Part shown: positions 35,337 to 44,308 of the stretch, one piece after another
How the letters are laid out: each line of letters starts with the position of its first letter
Position numbering within the stretch: position 1 is the stretch's first letter
Origin: Streptomyces lasiicapitis
GTDB lineage: Bacteria > Actinomycetota > Actinomycetes > Streptomycetales > Streptomycetaceae
DNA length: 64,000 bases
Direction of reading: 5' to 3'
Assembly (NCBI RefSeq): GCF_014646335.1
Contig: NZ_BMNG01000019.1
Coordinates: forward strand, 153,860 to 217,859
Translations under genes and position numbers: made by a program
The notes under the pieces: model-generated
Told to the model about the DNA's origin: nothing
The model's input: only the letters and a program-made list of their open reading frames with translations
The model's database searches: none

Positions 35337-38300
35337 CGAGGTACTGCTCGCGTTCCGCGTCCAGGAGGGCGTCCAGTGCCGTGCGCAGTTCGGGCAGGTG
35401 CTCCAGCTCCGGGTCGCGGGAGACCACGGCCGTCGCCTCCTCGCGGGCCGCGGCGATGATCTCCTCGTCGTCGATGACGGCGAGCATGCGCAGCGAGGAG
35501 CGGACGCCGGACTGGGCCTGGCCGAGGACATCGCCCTCGCGGCGCTGCTCCAGGTCGATGCGGGAGAGCTCGAAGCCGTCCAGGGTCGCGGCCACGGCGC
35601 CGAGGCGGGCGCGGGCGGGGCTCGCCTCCGGCATGTCGGTGACCAGCAGGCACAGGCCCGGCGCGGAGCCTCGGCCGACGCGGCCGCGGAGCTGGTGGAG
35701 CTGCGAGACGCCGAAGCGGTCGGCGTCCATGATCACCATGGCGGTGGCGTTCGGGACGTTCACCCCGACCTCGATCACCGTCGTGGCCACCAGGACGTGG
35801 GTCTCGCCGGAGGCGAAGCGGCGCATCACCGCGTCCTTGTCGTCCGGCTGCATGCGGCCGTGCAGGACCTCGACCTTGAGGCCTCGCAGGGGGCCGTGGG
35901 TCAGCTCCTCGGCCACGTCGAGGACGGCGAGCGGAGGACGCTTCTCGGCCTCGTCCTCCGGGGACTTCTTCTTGCTGCCCTTGCCCTTCTTGGGCTCTTC
36001 CTCGGCATCGTCGCCGATGCGGGGGCAGACCACGTACGCCTGGTGGCCGTTCTCCACCTCTTCGCGCACGCGCTCCCACGCGCGGGCGAGGAAGTGCGGC
36101 TTGTCCTGTGCCGGGACGACGTGCGTGGAGATCGGCGAGCGACCGGCCGGGAGCTGGTCCAGGACGGAGGTCTCCAAATCACCGAAGACCGTCATCGCGA
36201 CCGTGCGCGGGATGGGGGTGGCCGTCATGACCAGCAGGTGCGGCGGCTGCTTGCCCTTGCCGCGCAGGGCGTCGCGCTGCTCGACGCCGAAGCGGTGCTG
36301 TTCGTCGACCACGACCAGGCCCAGGTCGTGGAACTGGACCTTGTCCTCGATCAGGGCGTGCGTGCCGATGACGATGCCCGCCTCGCCGGTGACGAGGTCG
36401 AGGAGTGCCTGGCGGCGGGCCGGTGTGCCCATGGAGCCGGTGAGCAGGGTGACCTTGGTGGCGTGCTCGGAGCCACCGAGCATGCCGCCCTGCGCCAACT
36501 CGCCCATCATCTCGGTGATCGACCGGTGGTGCTGCTGGGCCAGGACCTCCGTGGGCGCGAGCATCGCGGCCTGGCCGCCCGCGTCCACCACGGCGAGCAT
36601 GGCGCGCAGGGCCACCATCGTGTTGTGCGTGACCGTGAAGTTGTCCGTGATGTAGGCCCGCGTGGGGTGGGCGACGCTGATGCACTGGACCGGTTTGCGC
36701 CCTACGTGGTCGACCCTGCGGATCCCCCGACGGAAATTGGTGTACTTCGGTCGGTCCTGTACCCGCTCCGCCTTGCGGGTCAGCCGGAAGGGGGCGTACG
36801 CCGCGGGCAGCGCGACCGACACGTTGAACGCGTCCCTCTTCGGCAGCACCCGTGCCCGGCCGCCCAACGAGCGTACGAGCCAGGCGACGTCCTGGGCGAG
36901 CCTCGGGGAGGCCGAGCACAAGGAAATGCTCAATCCGTCCGGCTGGACCGTGCCGTCCGTGTCGAGCAGTCCCTGCAGCAGCGCAAGGCGATGCTTGATC
37001 GACGTGTTCTTGAATGCCTCCGGAATGAACTTGCTGTGTGATGTCGCACCCCAGAGGCCCAGGTCGCGCAGTGCCTGGATGACGGGATTGCGGACGCCTC
37101 CCGCTCGATGGGTGAGCTGGATCGTGTAGTCGTACTCGCTGCCGGTCACCGGGATCAGACGGCAGTCCGGTGCCACTGCGGCGGCCGCGGCGTCGCGAAT
37201 CTCGGTGTCGGCGGTGGACAGGCGGAGGTTGTGCCGGAAGGAACCGTCGCCCAGCAGGAGGCCGAAGAGGTAGGGGTCGAGCGGCAGTTCCTCGTCGCCT
37301 CCCAGGTCCACGGGTGTCGCGGCGGGGACGTACCACTTCGACGATCCGTTCGCCTTGAAGAGGTCATGGCGGATCTCTCGGGTGGTCAGCACCTTGGGAG
37401 GCTGTCCTCGGTGCCATCCGCAGCTCGTACCGACGATCCAGAGGTGCTCGTCGTCGCATTCGACGGAACTGCCGTCCGAGAGCGTCAGACTCCACACGTC
37501 GCGCTCGCCTTGGGGAAACACCCCGTCGATCACCGCGACATCGCCTGAGGGCACGACGACGGTGTCCCCCGTCTTCATGTCGCCCATCGGCCGGAAACCC
37601 CCAGGGGTCAGGATCAGCGCATCGAGGGGCTGGGCCTTGCCCGACCCGACCTCGCCCTGGAGCAGGCGGTGCATCGGGTGCTCGGTGGCCAGGTCGTCGA
37701 AGATCTCCTTGGAGACCCTGCGCTGGCCGTCCGTGAGCTCGAAGGGGAGCTTGGCGTCGAAGGCGTCAAGCAGGCCGTCGGGGGACGGCCTGCGGGCCAC
37801 CGCCGGCAGTTGCGCGTCCGCGAACCTGCGCCGGGCCAGGGCGACCTGGAGCACGAACGCCTCGTCCCACTTCAGGCGGTCCCTGGCGGTGGCGATGTCC
37901 GCCTTCGTGTGCGGCCTGTGGATCTTCAGGAGTGCTTCGGGGAGCGGGATCAGGCCCCTGCCCTCGCGCAGCGACGGCGGCAGCGGGTCCAGGGCCTCCT
38001 GGGCGCTCGGCAGCACCGCGTCCACCGACTTGGCGATCTTCCAGGACTCCAGCTTGGCGGTGGCCGGATAGATCGGGATGAGGGCTCCGGCCCAGGAGCC
38101 GACGGCCTCGGCAGCCTCCGTGGCCGAGTCGCCGTCGCCGCGCAGCAGTTCGTACGCCGGGTGGGCGAGCTGCATTTTGCGGTTGAACACCGACACCTTG
38201 CCCGCGAACATCGCGCGGGTGCCCGGCAGCAGGTCCTTGTGCGGCTTGTGGATGCCGCGGCCGAAGAAGACCAGCTGGAGCTGGCCGCTGCCGTCCGTGA

Positions 38301-38559
38301 TCGTGACCTCGAGGCGCTGGCCGCTGCCGCCGTTGAACCGCAGCACGCGGGCCGTCGCCACCTGGGCCACGACCGTCACGTGCTCGTCCAGCGGGAGGTC
38401 GGAGAGGCGGGTCAGCTCGCCTCTCTCGGCGTACCGCCGGGGGTAGTGGTGCAGGAGGTCGCCGACCGTGTGCAGGGCGAGGTGCTCGGCCATCACCTTC
38501 GCGGTGGCCTGGCCGAGCGCGTTCTTCAATGGTTCTTGGAGCGCGTGCACGAGATCCAT
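35326..38559 (-). CDS. recG: ATP-dependent DNA helicase RecG containing an in-frame intein
   Basis: RecG remodels stalled replication forks and Holliday junctions. The primary product is 1077 aa. Removing the 338-residue intein leaves 739 aa, the normal RecG length. Extein features are the N-terminal wedge/OB domain (ERGELTRLSDLP, VTVVAQV), Walker A split as GSGK / T, DEQH motif II (VVVDEQHRFGV), GRVGRG (motif VI) and the TRG-like C-terminus. The intein interrupts motif I between Lys and Thr, so RecG should be inactive until splicing. The ATG at 38559 is chosen; a TTG at 38580 also exists and the ribosome-binding site is weak. Confidence 0.96.
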   Translation of the reverse strand: MDLVHALQEPLKNALGQATAKVMAEHLALHTVGDLLHHYPRRYAERGELTRLSDLPLDEHVTVVAQVATARVLRFNGGSGQRLEVTITDGSGQLQLVFFGRGIHKPHKDLLPGTRAMFAGKVSVFNRKMQLAHPAYELLRGDGDSATEAAEAVGSWAGALIPIYPATAKLESWKIAKSVDAVLPSAQEALDPLPPSLREGRGLIPLPEALLKIHRPHTKADIATARDRLKWDEAFVLQVALARRRFADAQLPAVARRPSPDGLLDAFDAKLPFELTDGQRRVSKEIFDDLATEHPMHRLLQGEVGSGKAQPLDALILTPGGFRPMGDMKTGDTVVVPSGDVAVIDGVFPQGERDVWSLTLSDGSSVECDDEHLWIVGTSCGWHRGQPPKVLTTREIRHDLFKANGSSKWYVPAATPVDLGGDEELPLDPYLFGLLLGDGSFRHNLRLSTADTEIRDAAAAAVAPDCRLIPVTGSEYDYTIQLTHRAGGVRNPVIQALRDLGLWGATSHSKFIPEAFKNTSIKHRLALLQGLLDTDGTVQPDGLSISLCSASPRLAQDVAWLVRSLGGRARVLPKRDAFNVSVALPAAYAPFRLTRKAERVQDRPKYTNFRRGIRRVDHVGRKPVQCISVAHPTRAYITDNFTVTHNTMVALRAMLAVVDAGGQAAMLAPTEVLAQQHHRSITEMMGELAQGGMLGGSEHATKVTLLTGSMGTPARRQALLDLVTGEAGIVIGTHALIEDKVQFHDLGLVVVDEQHRFGVEQRDALRGKGKQPPHLLVMTATPIPRTVAMTVFGDLETSVLDQLPAGRSPISTHVVPAQDKPHFLARAWERVREEVENGHQAYVVCPRIGDDAEEEPKKGKGSKKKSPEDEAEKRPPLAVLDVAEELTHGPLRGLKVEVLHGRMQPDDKDAVMRRFASGETHVLVATTVIEVGVNVPNATAMVIMDADRFGVSQLHQLRGRVGRGSAPGLCLLVTDMPEASPARARLGAVAATLDGFELSRIDLEQRREGDVLGQAQSGVRSSLRMLAVIDDEEIIAAAREEATAVVSRDPELEHLPELRTALDALLDAEREQYLDKG
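36622..37635 (-). other. RecG intein, class 3 type with LAGLIDADG endonuclease domain
   Basis: 338 residues from Ala1 (codon 37635-37633) to Asn338 (36624-36622), inserted in Walker A after GSGK and before Thr+1. Block A is DALILTPGGFRPMGDMKTGD. Block B contains DEHLW (61-66 region), block F PVQCISVAHPTRAY, and block G FTVTHN. There is no N-terminal Cys/Ser. The class 3 WCT triad is present as Trp66 (H-x-W), Cys318 and Thr336, next to the terminal His337-Asn338. LAGLIDADG motifs are at about 121-131 (YLFGLLLGDGS) and 219-228 (LLQGLLDTDG), so a homing endonuclease is likely. The DNA looks somewhat less GC-biased than the extein. Family knowledge puts class 3 inteins mainly in phage-related proteins. 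Confidence 0.93.
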
Positions 38560-38631
38560 TGCACACCACGGGACTGACAATTGGGGTGCGGGGCCCTGCG
38601 GGGCCTTCCCCGATCCCGCCCCTTCCCGAAA

Positions 38632-38650
38632 CCGGGGGCTCCGCCCCCGG
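38632..38650 (-). terminator. terminator after the FakA-like gene
   Basis: An 8-bp perfect GC stem (38632-38639 with 38643-38650) with a TCC loop, of a type very common in Streptomyces intergenic regions. It lies between the FakA-like stop and the recG start. Confidence 0.7.
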
Positions 38651-38703
38651 ACCCCCGTATCGGCCTGAACGGAGCGCCGATCTGCGGGGCGGCGGGCGAA
38701 GGG

Positions 38704-40557
38704 TCACTCCACGCCGATGAGGAGCAGGGCCGACTGGGGCCCGCCCCGGTACAGCACCGTGTCCACGGCCAGGTGGCCGTCGCGTACGTGCTTCTCCAGG
38801 TGCTCGGCCACCGCGTCAGAGACGGCGTCACCCAGCACCAGCGTGACCATCTCGCCGCCCGCGGCGAGCATCCGGTCGAGCACGGCGGCCGCAGTGCGGG
38901 CCACCTCGGGGCCGATCACCGCCACGTCGCCGTCGATCAGGCCGAGCACGTCCCCGGCCTGGCAGATTCCCGCCGTCGTCCAGGACTGCCGCTCCGCCAC
39001 GGCCAGTTCGGCGTAGCGGGTCGCCCCGGCCGCCGAGGTCATGGCGACGACGTCCTCGTCGAAGCGGCGGTCCGGCTCGTGCACGGCGAGCGCGGCGATG
39101 CCCTGGACCGCGGAGCGGGTGGGGATCAGCGCGACGCGTACGCCTTCGGAGCGGGCCTGTTCGGCGGCGGCCGCCGCGGTGTGGCGCAGCCCGGCGTCGT
39201 TGGGCAGCAGCACCACCTCGCGCGCGTGCGCCCGCCGGATCGCCTCGACCAACTCGCCGCTGGCGGGCGGCTCCCCCGCGCGCGCGGGCACCGTCGTGGC
39301 CCCGGCCTCGGCGTACAGGGCGGCGAGGCCGTCGCCCGGCACGACGGCGACGATGCCGCGCTGGACGCGCTCCCGGGGCGGTGCCTGCGTTCGTACGGTG
39401 TGGGCGTCGCCGAGGCCGAAGTGCGTGATGCGGATGCGGTACGGACGGCCCGCCTCGACGCCCGCCTCGACAGCCGCGCCCGCGTCGTCCACATGGACAT
39501 GGACGTTCCACAGGCCGTCGCCACCGACGACCACGAGCGAGTCACCAAGCGCGTCCAGCCGCCCCCGCAACCGGTCGACGGCCGCGTCCTCGGCCTCCAG
39601 GAGGTAGATCACCTCGAAGGCGGGGCCGGCTCCGTCGGGAGCGGGGTCGGCGCAGGCAGCGGGCTCTGTGGCCGCGGGGGGCGCGGTGGGTCCAGTGGGG
39701 CCGGCGGGTGCGACAGCTCCGGCAAATCCCGTGGGTCCGGTTGACGCGGCGGCACCGGTGATCCCAGTCGCCCCACCCGCCGCACCGGTCACCACAGCCG
39801 CAGTCACCACACCAGGCACGTCCGCCCGCCGCCGCACGGTCTCCCCCGACAGCGCCCCCACCAACGCCCCCAGAACCGCCACAAGGCCCCGCCCACCGGC
39901 GTCCACCACTCCCGCGCGCCCCAGCACCGCGAGCTGTCCCGGAGTCGCGTCAAGCGCCGCGCAGGCGCCTTCGTACGCCGCCCGTGCCACCGCGGCACAG
40001 TCCCGCGGGTCGCGTGAGTCCCGCGCCGCGGCATCGGCCGATGCCGCGGCAGCCTTGGCGACCGTCAGGACCGTGCCCTCCACGGGGTGCGCCACGGCCC
40101 GGTACGCGGACTCGGACGCGCGGCCCAGCGCGAGCGCGAGGCGCGCGCCGTCGGCGTGATGTGCGTCACTGGCGCGACGGTGGCCGTCACCGTCACCCGC
40201 GTCGCGACGATGCGAGTCGCCGTCACCCGCATCCGCGTCCGCCGAAAGCACCTGCGCCATCCCCCGCAGCAACTGCGCCAAGATCGTCCCGGAGTTCCCC
40301 CGGGCCCCGATCAACGCGCCGTGCGCCATCGCCCGCACCACCTCGACGAGCGCCGGCTCGGCCGGTTCGAGGCCCGTGAAGACCGCGTCGACGGCCTGGG
40401 AGGCCGATTCCATCGTCAAGTAGAGGTTGGTCCCGGTGTCCCCGTCCGCGACCGGGTAGACGTTGATCGCGTCGATCTCCTCGCGGGCCTGCCCCAGTGC
40501 CTCCAGAGCCAGTGCGCTCCAGGCGCGGACTGCGACAGCGTCGAGGTTCTGCGGCAA
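38704..40557 (-). CDS. DhaL-domain protein, FakA-like fatty acid kinase
   Basis: 617 aa. The N-terminal DhaL kinase domain has INVYPVADGDTGTN (about 31-44, Mg-ATP binding) and GARGNSGTILAQLLRG. The C-terminal half is of the FakA type (INV-like, ending YRGGPQSALLLIGVE). Homologues phosphorylate fatty acids delivered by DegV/FakB proteins. Two insertions stand out: a GDG(S/D)HRR duplication inside the DhaL domain (about 107-137) and a GPTG-rich collagen-like linker after it. The TTG at 40557 has AGGAGG 6 nt upstream. It is divergent from rpmB. Confidence 0.85.
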   Translation of the reverse strand: MPQNLDAVAVRAWSALALEALGQAREEIDAINVYPVADGDTGTNLYLTMESASQAVDAVFTGLEPAEPALVEVVRAMAHGALIGARGNSGTILAQLLRGMAQVLSADADAGDGDSHRRDAGDGDGHRRASDAHHADGARLALALGRASESAYRAVAHPVEGTVLTVAKAAAASADAAARDSRDPRDCAAVARAAYEGACAALDATPGQLAVLGRAGVVDAGGRGLVAVLGALVGALSGETVRRRADVPGVVTAAVVTGAAGGATGITGAAASTGPTGFAGAVAPAGPTGPTAPPAATEPAACADPAPDGAGPAFEVIYLLEAEDAAVDRLRGRLDALGDSLVVVGGDGLWNVHVHVDDAGAAVEAGVEAGRPYRIRITHFGLGDAHTVRTQAPPRERVQRGIVAVVPGDGLAALYAEAGATTVPARAGEPPASGELVEAIRRAHAREVVLLPNDAGLRHTAAAAAEQARSEGVRVALIPTRSAVQGIAALAVHEPDRRFDEDVVAMTSAAGATRYAELAVAERQSWTTAGICQAGDVLGLIDGDVAVIGPEVARTAAAVLDRMLAAGGEMVTLVLGDAVSDAVAEHLEKHVRDGHLAVDTVLYRGGPQSALLLIGVE

Positions 40558-40842
40558 CTGTCGCCTCCTAGGGGCGTCGCGGGACGCCTCCGTCATGCGT
40601 ACGGGACGCCTCCGTCGTGCGTCTCGGGATGGGACGCAGCGTAGACCTGGGACGGAGGGGAGGCGGGGGCGGGGCAGCGGCGGAACATGGTAGTTTCGTT
40701 GTACCGAAGCAGTCGTTGTATGCTGCTCCGGTTGCCCGATACGCATCGGGCCATCCCTCCTGGCAACGCCACTCCGATCATTGCACTGATCCCGGCATGC
40801 CGGGTTTAACCGTAAGTGCATCTGAAGTCTTTGGAGTGACCC

Positions 40843-41028
40843 GTGGCTGCCAACTGCGACGTCTGCGGCAAGGGGCCGGGCTTCGGCAACAACATCTCGC
40901 ACTCGCACCGCCGTACGCCCCGTCGCTGGAACCCGAACATCCAGCGTGTGCGTGCCGTGGTGAGTGGGACGCCGAAGCGCCTCAACGCCTGCACCTCGTG
41001 CATCAAGGCCGGCAAGGTCTCGCGCTGA
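40843..41028 (+). CDS. rpmB: 50S ribosomal protein bL28 (zinc-binding form)
   Basis: A 61-aa protein starting AANCDVCGKGPGFGNNISHSH with two CxxC pairs (C5/C8 and C50/C53), the zinc-binding form. The GTG start has GGAG about 8 nt upstream. It is a monocistronic gene followed by a strong terminator and divergent from the FakA-like gene, the conserved arrangement in actinomycetes. Confidence 0.97.
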   Translation: MAANCDVCGKGPGFGNNISHSHRRTPRRWNPNIQRVRAVVSGTPKRLNACTSCIKAGKVSR

Positions 41029-41059
41029 CGTTTCTGCGCGGCCACCTAGCTGGTTGCTG

Positions 41060-41092
41060 AAAAGCCGGTCTCCTTCGGGAGTACCGGCTTTT
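41060..41092 (+). terminator. rpmB intrinsic terminator
   Basis: A 10-bp stem (41060-41069 with 41083-41092), an inner CTCC/GGAG stem and a TTCG tetraloop, followed by a T-run. This is a classic factor-independent terminator. Confidence 0.95.
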
Positions 41093-41187
41093 TCGCATGC
41101 CCTGGGGCAGAGCTTCCGCGCGTGCCCGCGGCCGGGCCGGACCCGTGCGGCCTCCCGCCGAAATCCGCGCCTGCCAGAATCCGGCAG

Positions 41188-44100
41188 ATGCGCTTCGGCA
41201 TCCTCGGCTCCCTCGACGTCCGCACCCCCGACGGCTCCCCCGTCGACCCCGGTGGCCCCCGCCCCCGCGCCCTGCTCACCCTGCTCCTCCTGGACGCCGG
41301 CCGCAGCGTCTCCGCCGAGCGACTGGCCGACGGTCTCTACGGGGAGCAGCCCCCCGCCGGAGCCACGAACGCGCTGCAGTCCCAGGTGTCCCGGCTGCGC
41401 AAGCGTCTCGGCGTCGACATCGAGACCACCGCCACGGGCTACCGCCTCGCCGTCTCCCCCGACGACGTCGACGCCCACCTCTTCGAGCGTCTGGCCCGCG
41501 AGGGCCGCTTGGCGCTGTCCTCCGGAGACCACCCCCGGGCCGCCGCCCTCCTCAAGGAGGCGCTCGGCCTGTGGCGCGGGCCCGCGCTCGCCGACCTGCC
41601 CGGCGCCCCTGCACACGCGCCCGTCATCCGGCTCGACGAGCTCCGGCTCGCCGCTCTCCAGGACCGCGTGGACGCCGACCTGGCGACCGGCGGCGGCCCC
41701 GGCCTCGTACCGGAGCTGAGAGAGCTGGTCGCCGCTCATCCGCTCAGCGAGCGGCTCTACGAGCAGCTGATGCGGGCGCTGCACGCGGCCGGGCGGTCCG
41801 CGGAGGCCCTTGTCGTGTTCGACGAGGCGCGTGGCGTCCTCGCGCGGGAGCTGGGCGCCGATCCGTCGGCGGAGCTCGCCGCGCTCCACGTGGAGCTGTT
41901 GCGCGGCGCCGAGCCGGCCCGCGCGCCGGCCGTCCCCGTGCCGCTCACCCCGCTCATCGGCCGCACGGCCGAGCTGGCCCGTGTCCACGACCTCCTCGAC
42001 GACGCCCGCCTGGTGACGCTCACAGGGCCCGGCGGCACCGGCAAGACCCGGCTCGCCCTGGAGGCCGCGCGGGAGCGGGAGAGCGGGCGGGGCGGCGGGC
42101 CCGGGAGCGTGTGCTTCGTGGAGCTGGCGCCGCTGGCCGACGGGGAGCGGGTGACGTACGCGATCCTCCGCGCCCTGGGAGTGCGCGACGGGTTCCACGC
42201 GCGCGGGGGTGACGCCACCGAGCGGCTACTCGCCGCGCTGGAGGGGCGTGAGCTGCTGCTCGTGCTCGACAACTGCGAGCACCTGGTCGACGACGCCGCG
42301 CGGGTCGCCGGGCTGCTGCTCGGCGCCTGCCCCGGTGTACGCGTCCTCGCCACCAGCCGGGAGGCGCTCGGCATCACCGGTGAGGCGCTGTGCCCGGTGC
42401 CACCGCTCGCCGCCGGGCCCGCCGAGCGGCTCTTCGTGGACCGGGCGGTGGCCGTACGCCCGGACTTCGCCTCCCAGGCGGGCGGTCGGGCCGACCTCGT
42501 CCGGTCCCTGTGCGCCGCGCTCGACGGGCTTCCGCTCGCCATCGAACTGGCCGCCGCCCGGCTGCGCACCCTCACGCTCGACGAACTCGCCGCGCGGCTC
42601 GACGACCGCTTCAGGCTCCTGTCGCGCGGCGACCGTACGAAGGCGCCGCGCCACCGCACCCTGCACGCCGTCGTCGAGTGGAGCTGGGACCTGCTCGACG
42701 ACGAGGAGCGGGAGCTGGCCGCGCGGCTGACCGTGTTCCCCGCGGGCGCCACGCTCGACGCCGTCGAGGCGGTCTGCGAACTCCCCTGTCCGGAGGACCT
42801 GCTGGCGTCGCTCGCGGAGAAGTCGTTCGTCGAGGCGGCGGGCGGCCGGTACCGGATGCTGGAGACCATCCGCGCCTTCTGCGCCCACCGGCTCGCCGAG
42901 GCGGGCGACGAGGACAGACTGAGGGACGCGCACGCCGCGTACTTCCTGCGCCTCGCCGAAGAGGGCGCCCCTCGGCTGCACGGCGCCGAGCAGCTCCCCT
43001 GGCTCGACAGGCTCGCCGCCGACCACGGCAACCTCGACGCCGCCCTGCGCCACCTCGCGCGCACCGATCCGCCCGCGGGCCTGCGCCTGCTGGCCGCGCT
43101 GTCCTGGTACTGGCGGCTGCGCGGCCTCTACGGAGAGCGCGCCTCGCTCGCCTCGGGCCTCCTTGAGGCCGTCGGGCCGCGGCCTCCGGAGGGGCTCACC
43201 GAGGAGTACGTCCTGTGCGTGGTCAACACGATCGTGGGCGAGGGCGACGATCCCGCCGAGCCGGAGCGCCTCGCGCGCGCCGACGCCCTGCTGACGTCCC
43301 TGGAGGGGCCGTTGCGGCTGCCGTTCCTGATCGTGCTCTGGTCGCTCGTGGGCGGGCCGCGGCGGGCCATGGAGGAGCGGGTGCGCGGGCAGGTCGGCGA
43401 CCATCCGTGGGGGCGCGCCCTGCTGGACCTCGGGCGGGGCTTCCAGGAACTGTTCGCCGGGCGGCCGACGGACGCGGAGGCGGCCTTCGCGCGGGCGCTC
43501 GCCGCCTTCCGGGAGAACGGCGACCGCTGGGGCATGGCCAACTGCCTGGACCCGCTGGCGATGTTCGCCGACTGGCGCGGCGAACGGGAGCGCGCCTTGG
43601 AGCTCCTGGACGAGGGCCTCGCCCACGTCGTCGAGCTGGGCGCCCCGGAGGAGACCGGCGACCTGCTGCACCAGCGCGCCACGGTCCTGCTGCACGGCGG
43701 CGCCCTGGAGGACGCGGCGGACCACTTCCGGCAGGCGGAGGAGCGCGCCCGCACCGTGGGCGTGCGCGACAAGGTGGCGACCGCGCGGCGCGGCCTGGGA
43801 GATGTGGCCCGGCTGCGCGGCGACACCGCACGCGCGCGTGCGCACTACGAAGCGGCCCTCCAGGCGTGTGCCGCCAACTGGTTCAGCGTCGCGGAGACCG
43901 CGCGGATCTTCATCGGCCTCGGCCGCACCGCGCTCGCCGAGTCCCGCCCCGAGGAGGCCGCCGACTGGTTCGAGCAGGCCCGCGTGCTCGCCGTGGACGC
44001 CACTGGTGTGGCCGAACTGGCCGAGGTGGCGGAGGCGTTGGCCGCCGCAGCGCCGCTCCCCCAGGACGCCGCCCGGCTCCTGGGCGCCGCGGCGAGCCTG

Positions 44101-44238
44101 CGCGGCACGCTGATCGAGGGCCACCCCGACGTCGTACCGGTCCAGGAAGCGGCACGCGCGCGGCTTGGCCCGGCGGCGTACGAGAAGGCCTTCGAGGCGG
44201 GCCGCGGGGAGGGGCCGAGAGCGGTGGGGCGCGGCTGA
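41188..44238 (+). CDS. AfsR/SARP-family regulator with BTAD, NB-ARC and TPR-like regions
   Basis: 1016 aa. The OmpR-type winged helix (RFGILGSLDVR, 1-90) and BTAD domain (about 97-240) are those of SARP activators. A STAND/NB-ARC ATPase follows, with P-loop GPGGTGKT (280-287) and LLLVLDNCEHLVDDAA. The C-terminal third is TPR-like. Such regulators often activate secondary-metabolite or stress genes. The ATG at 41188 is chosen for homology because the ribosome-binding site is weak. It sits between rpmB and thiD, with an FAD monooxygenase 70 nt downstream, and looks like an accessory insertion in a core region. Confidence 0.88.
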   Translation: MRFGILGSLDVRTPDGSPVDPGGPRPRALLTLLLLDAGRSVSAERLADGLYGEQPPAGATNALQSQVSRLRKRLGVDIETTATGYRLAVSPDDVDAHLFERLAREGRLALSSGDHPRAAALLKEALGLWRGPALADLPGAPAHAPVIRLDELRLAALQDRVDADLATGGGPGLVPELRELVAAHPLSERLYEQLMRALHAAGRSAEALVVFDEARGVLARELGADPSAELAALHVELLRGAEPARAPAVPVPLTPLIGRTAELARVHDLLDDARLVTLTGPGGTGKTRLALEAARERESGRGGGPGSVCFVELAPLADGERVTYAILRALGVRDGFHARGGDATERLLAALEGRELLLVLDNCEHLVDDAARVAGLLLGACPGVRVLATSREALGITGEALCPVPPLAAGPAERLFVDRAVAVRPDFASQAGGRADLVRSLCAALDGLPLAIELAAARLRTLTLDELAARLDDRFRLLSRGDRTKAPRHRTLHAVVEWSWDLLDDEERELAARLTVFPAGATLDAVEAVCELPCPEDLLASLAEKSFVEAAGGRYRMLETIRAFCAHRLAEAGDEDRLRDAHAAYFLRLAEEGAPRLHGAEQLPWLDRLAADHGNLDAALRHLARTDPPAGLRLLAALSWYWRLRGLYGERASLASGLLEAVGPRPPEGLTEEYVLCVVNTIVGEGDDPAEPERLARADALLTSLEGPLRLPFLIVLWSLVGGPRRAMEERVRGQVGDHPWGRALLDLGRGFQELFAGRPTDAEAAFARALAAFRENGDRWGMANCLDPLAMFADWRGERERALELLDEGLAHVVELGAPEETGDLLHQRATVLLHGGALEDAADHFRQAEERARTVGVRDKVATARRGLGDVARLRGDTARARAHYEAALQACAANWFSVAETARIFIGLGRTALAESRPEEAADWFEQARVLAVDATGVAELAEVAEALAAAAPLPQDAARLLGAAASLRGTLIEGHPDVVPVQEAARARLGPAAYEKAFEAGRGEGPRAVGRG

Positions 44239-44308
44239 GGGTGACGGCGGTCAGCGCCGGTCAGCCGACGGTACGCCGCCGGTAAGCGCCCCCTCCGAAG
44301 CTCGGGGC

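Noticed and set aside
36622..37635. Considered an insertion sequence or group I intron in recG
   Set aside because: The insert is one open frame in phase with RecG, with intein splicing blocks. There are no transposase, terminal repeat or intron features.
39668..39780. GPTG repeats on the minus strand read as a possible collagen-like separate gene
   Set aside because: The repeats are inside the continuous FakA-like frame between two conserved domains.
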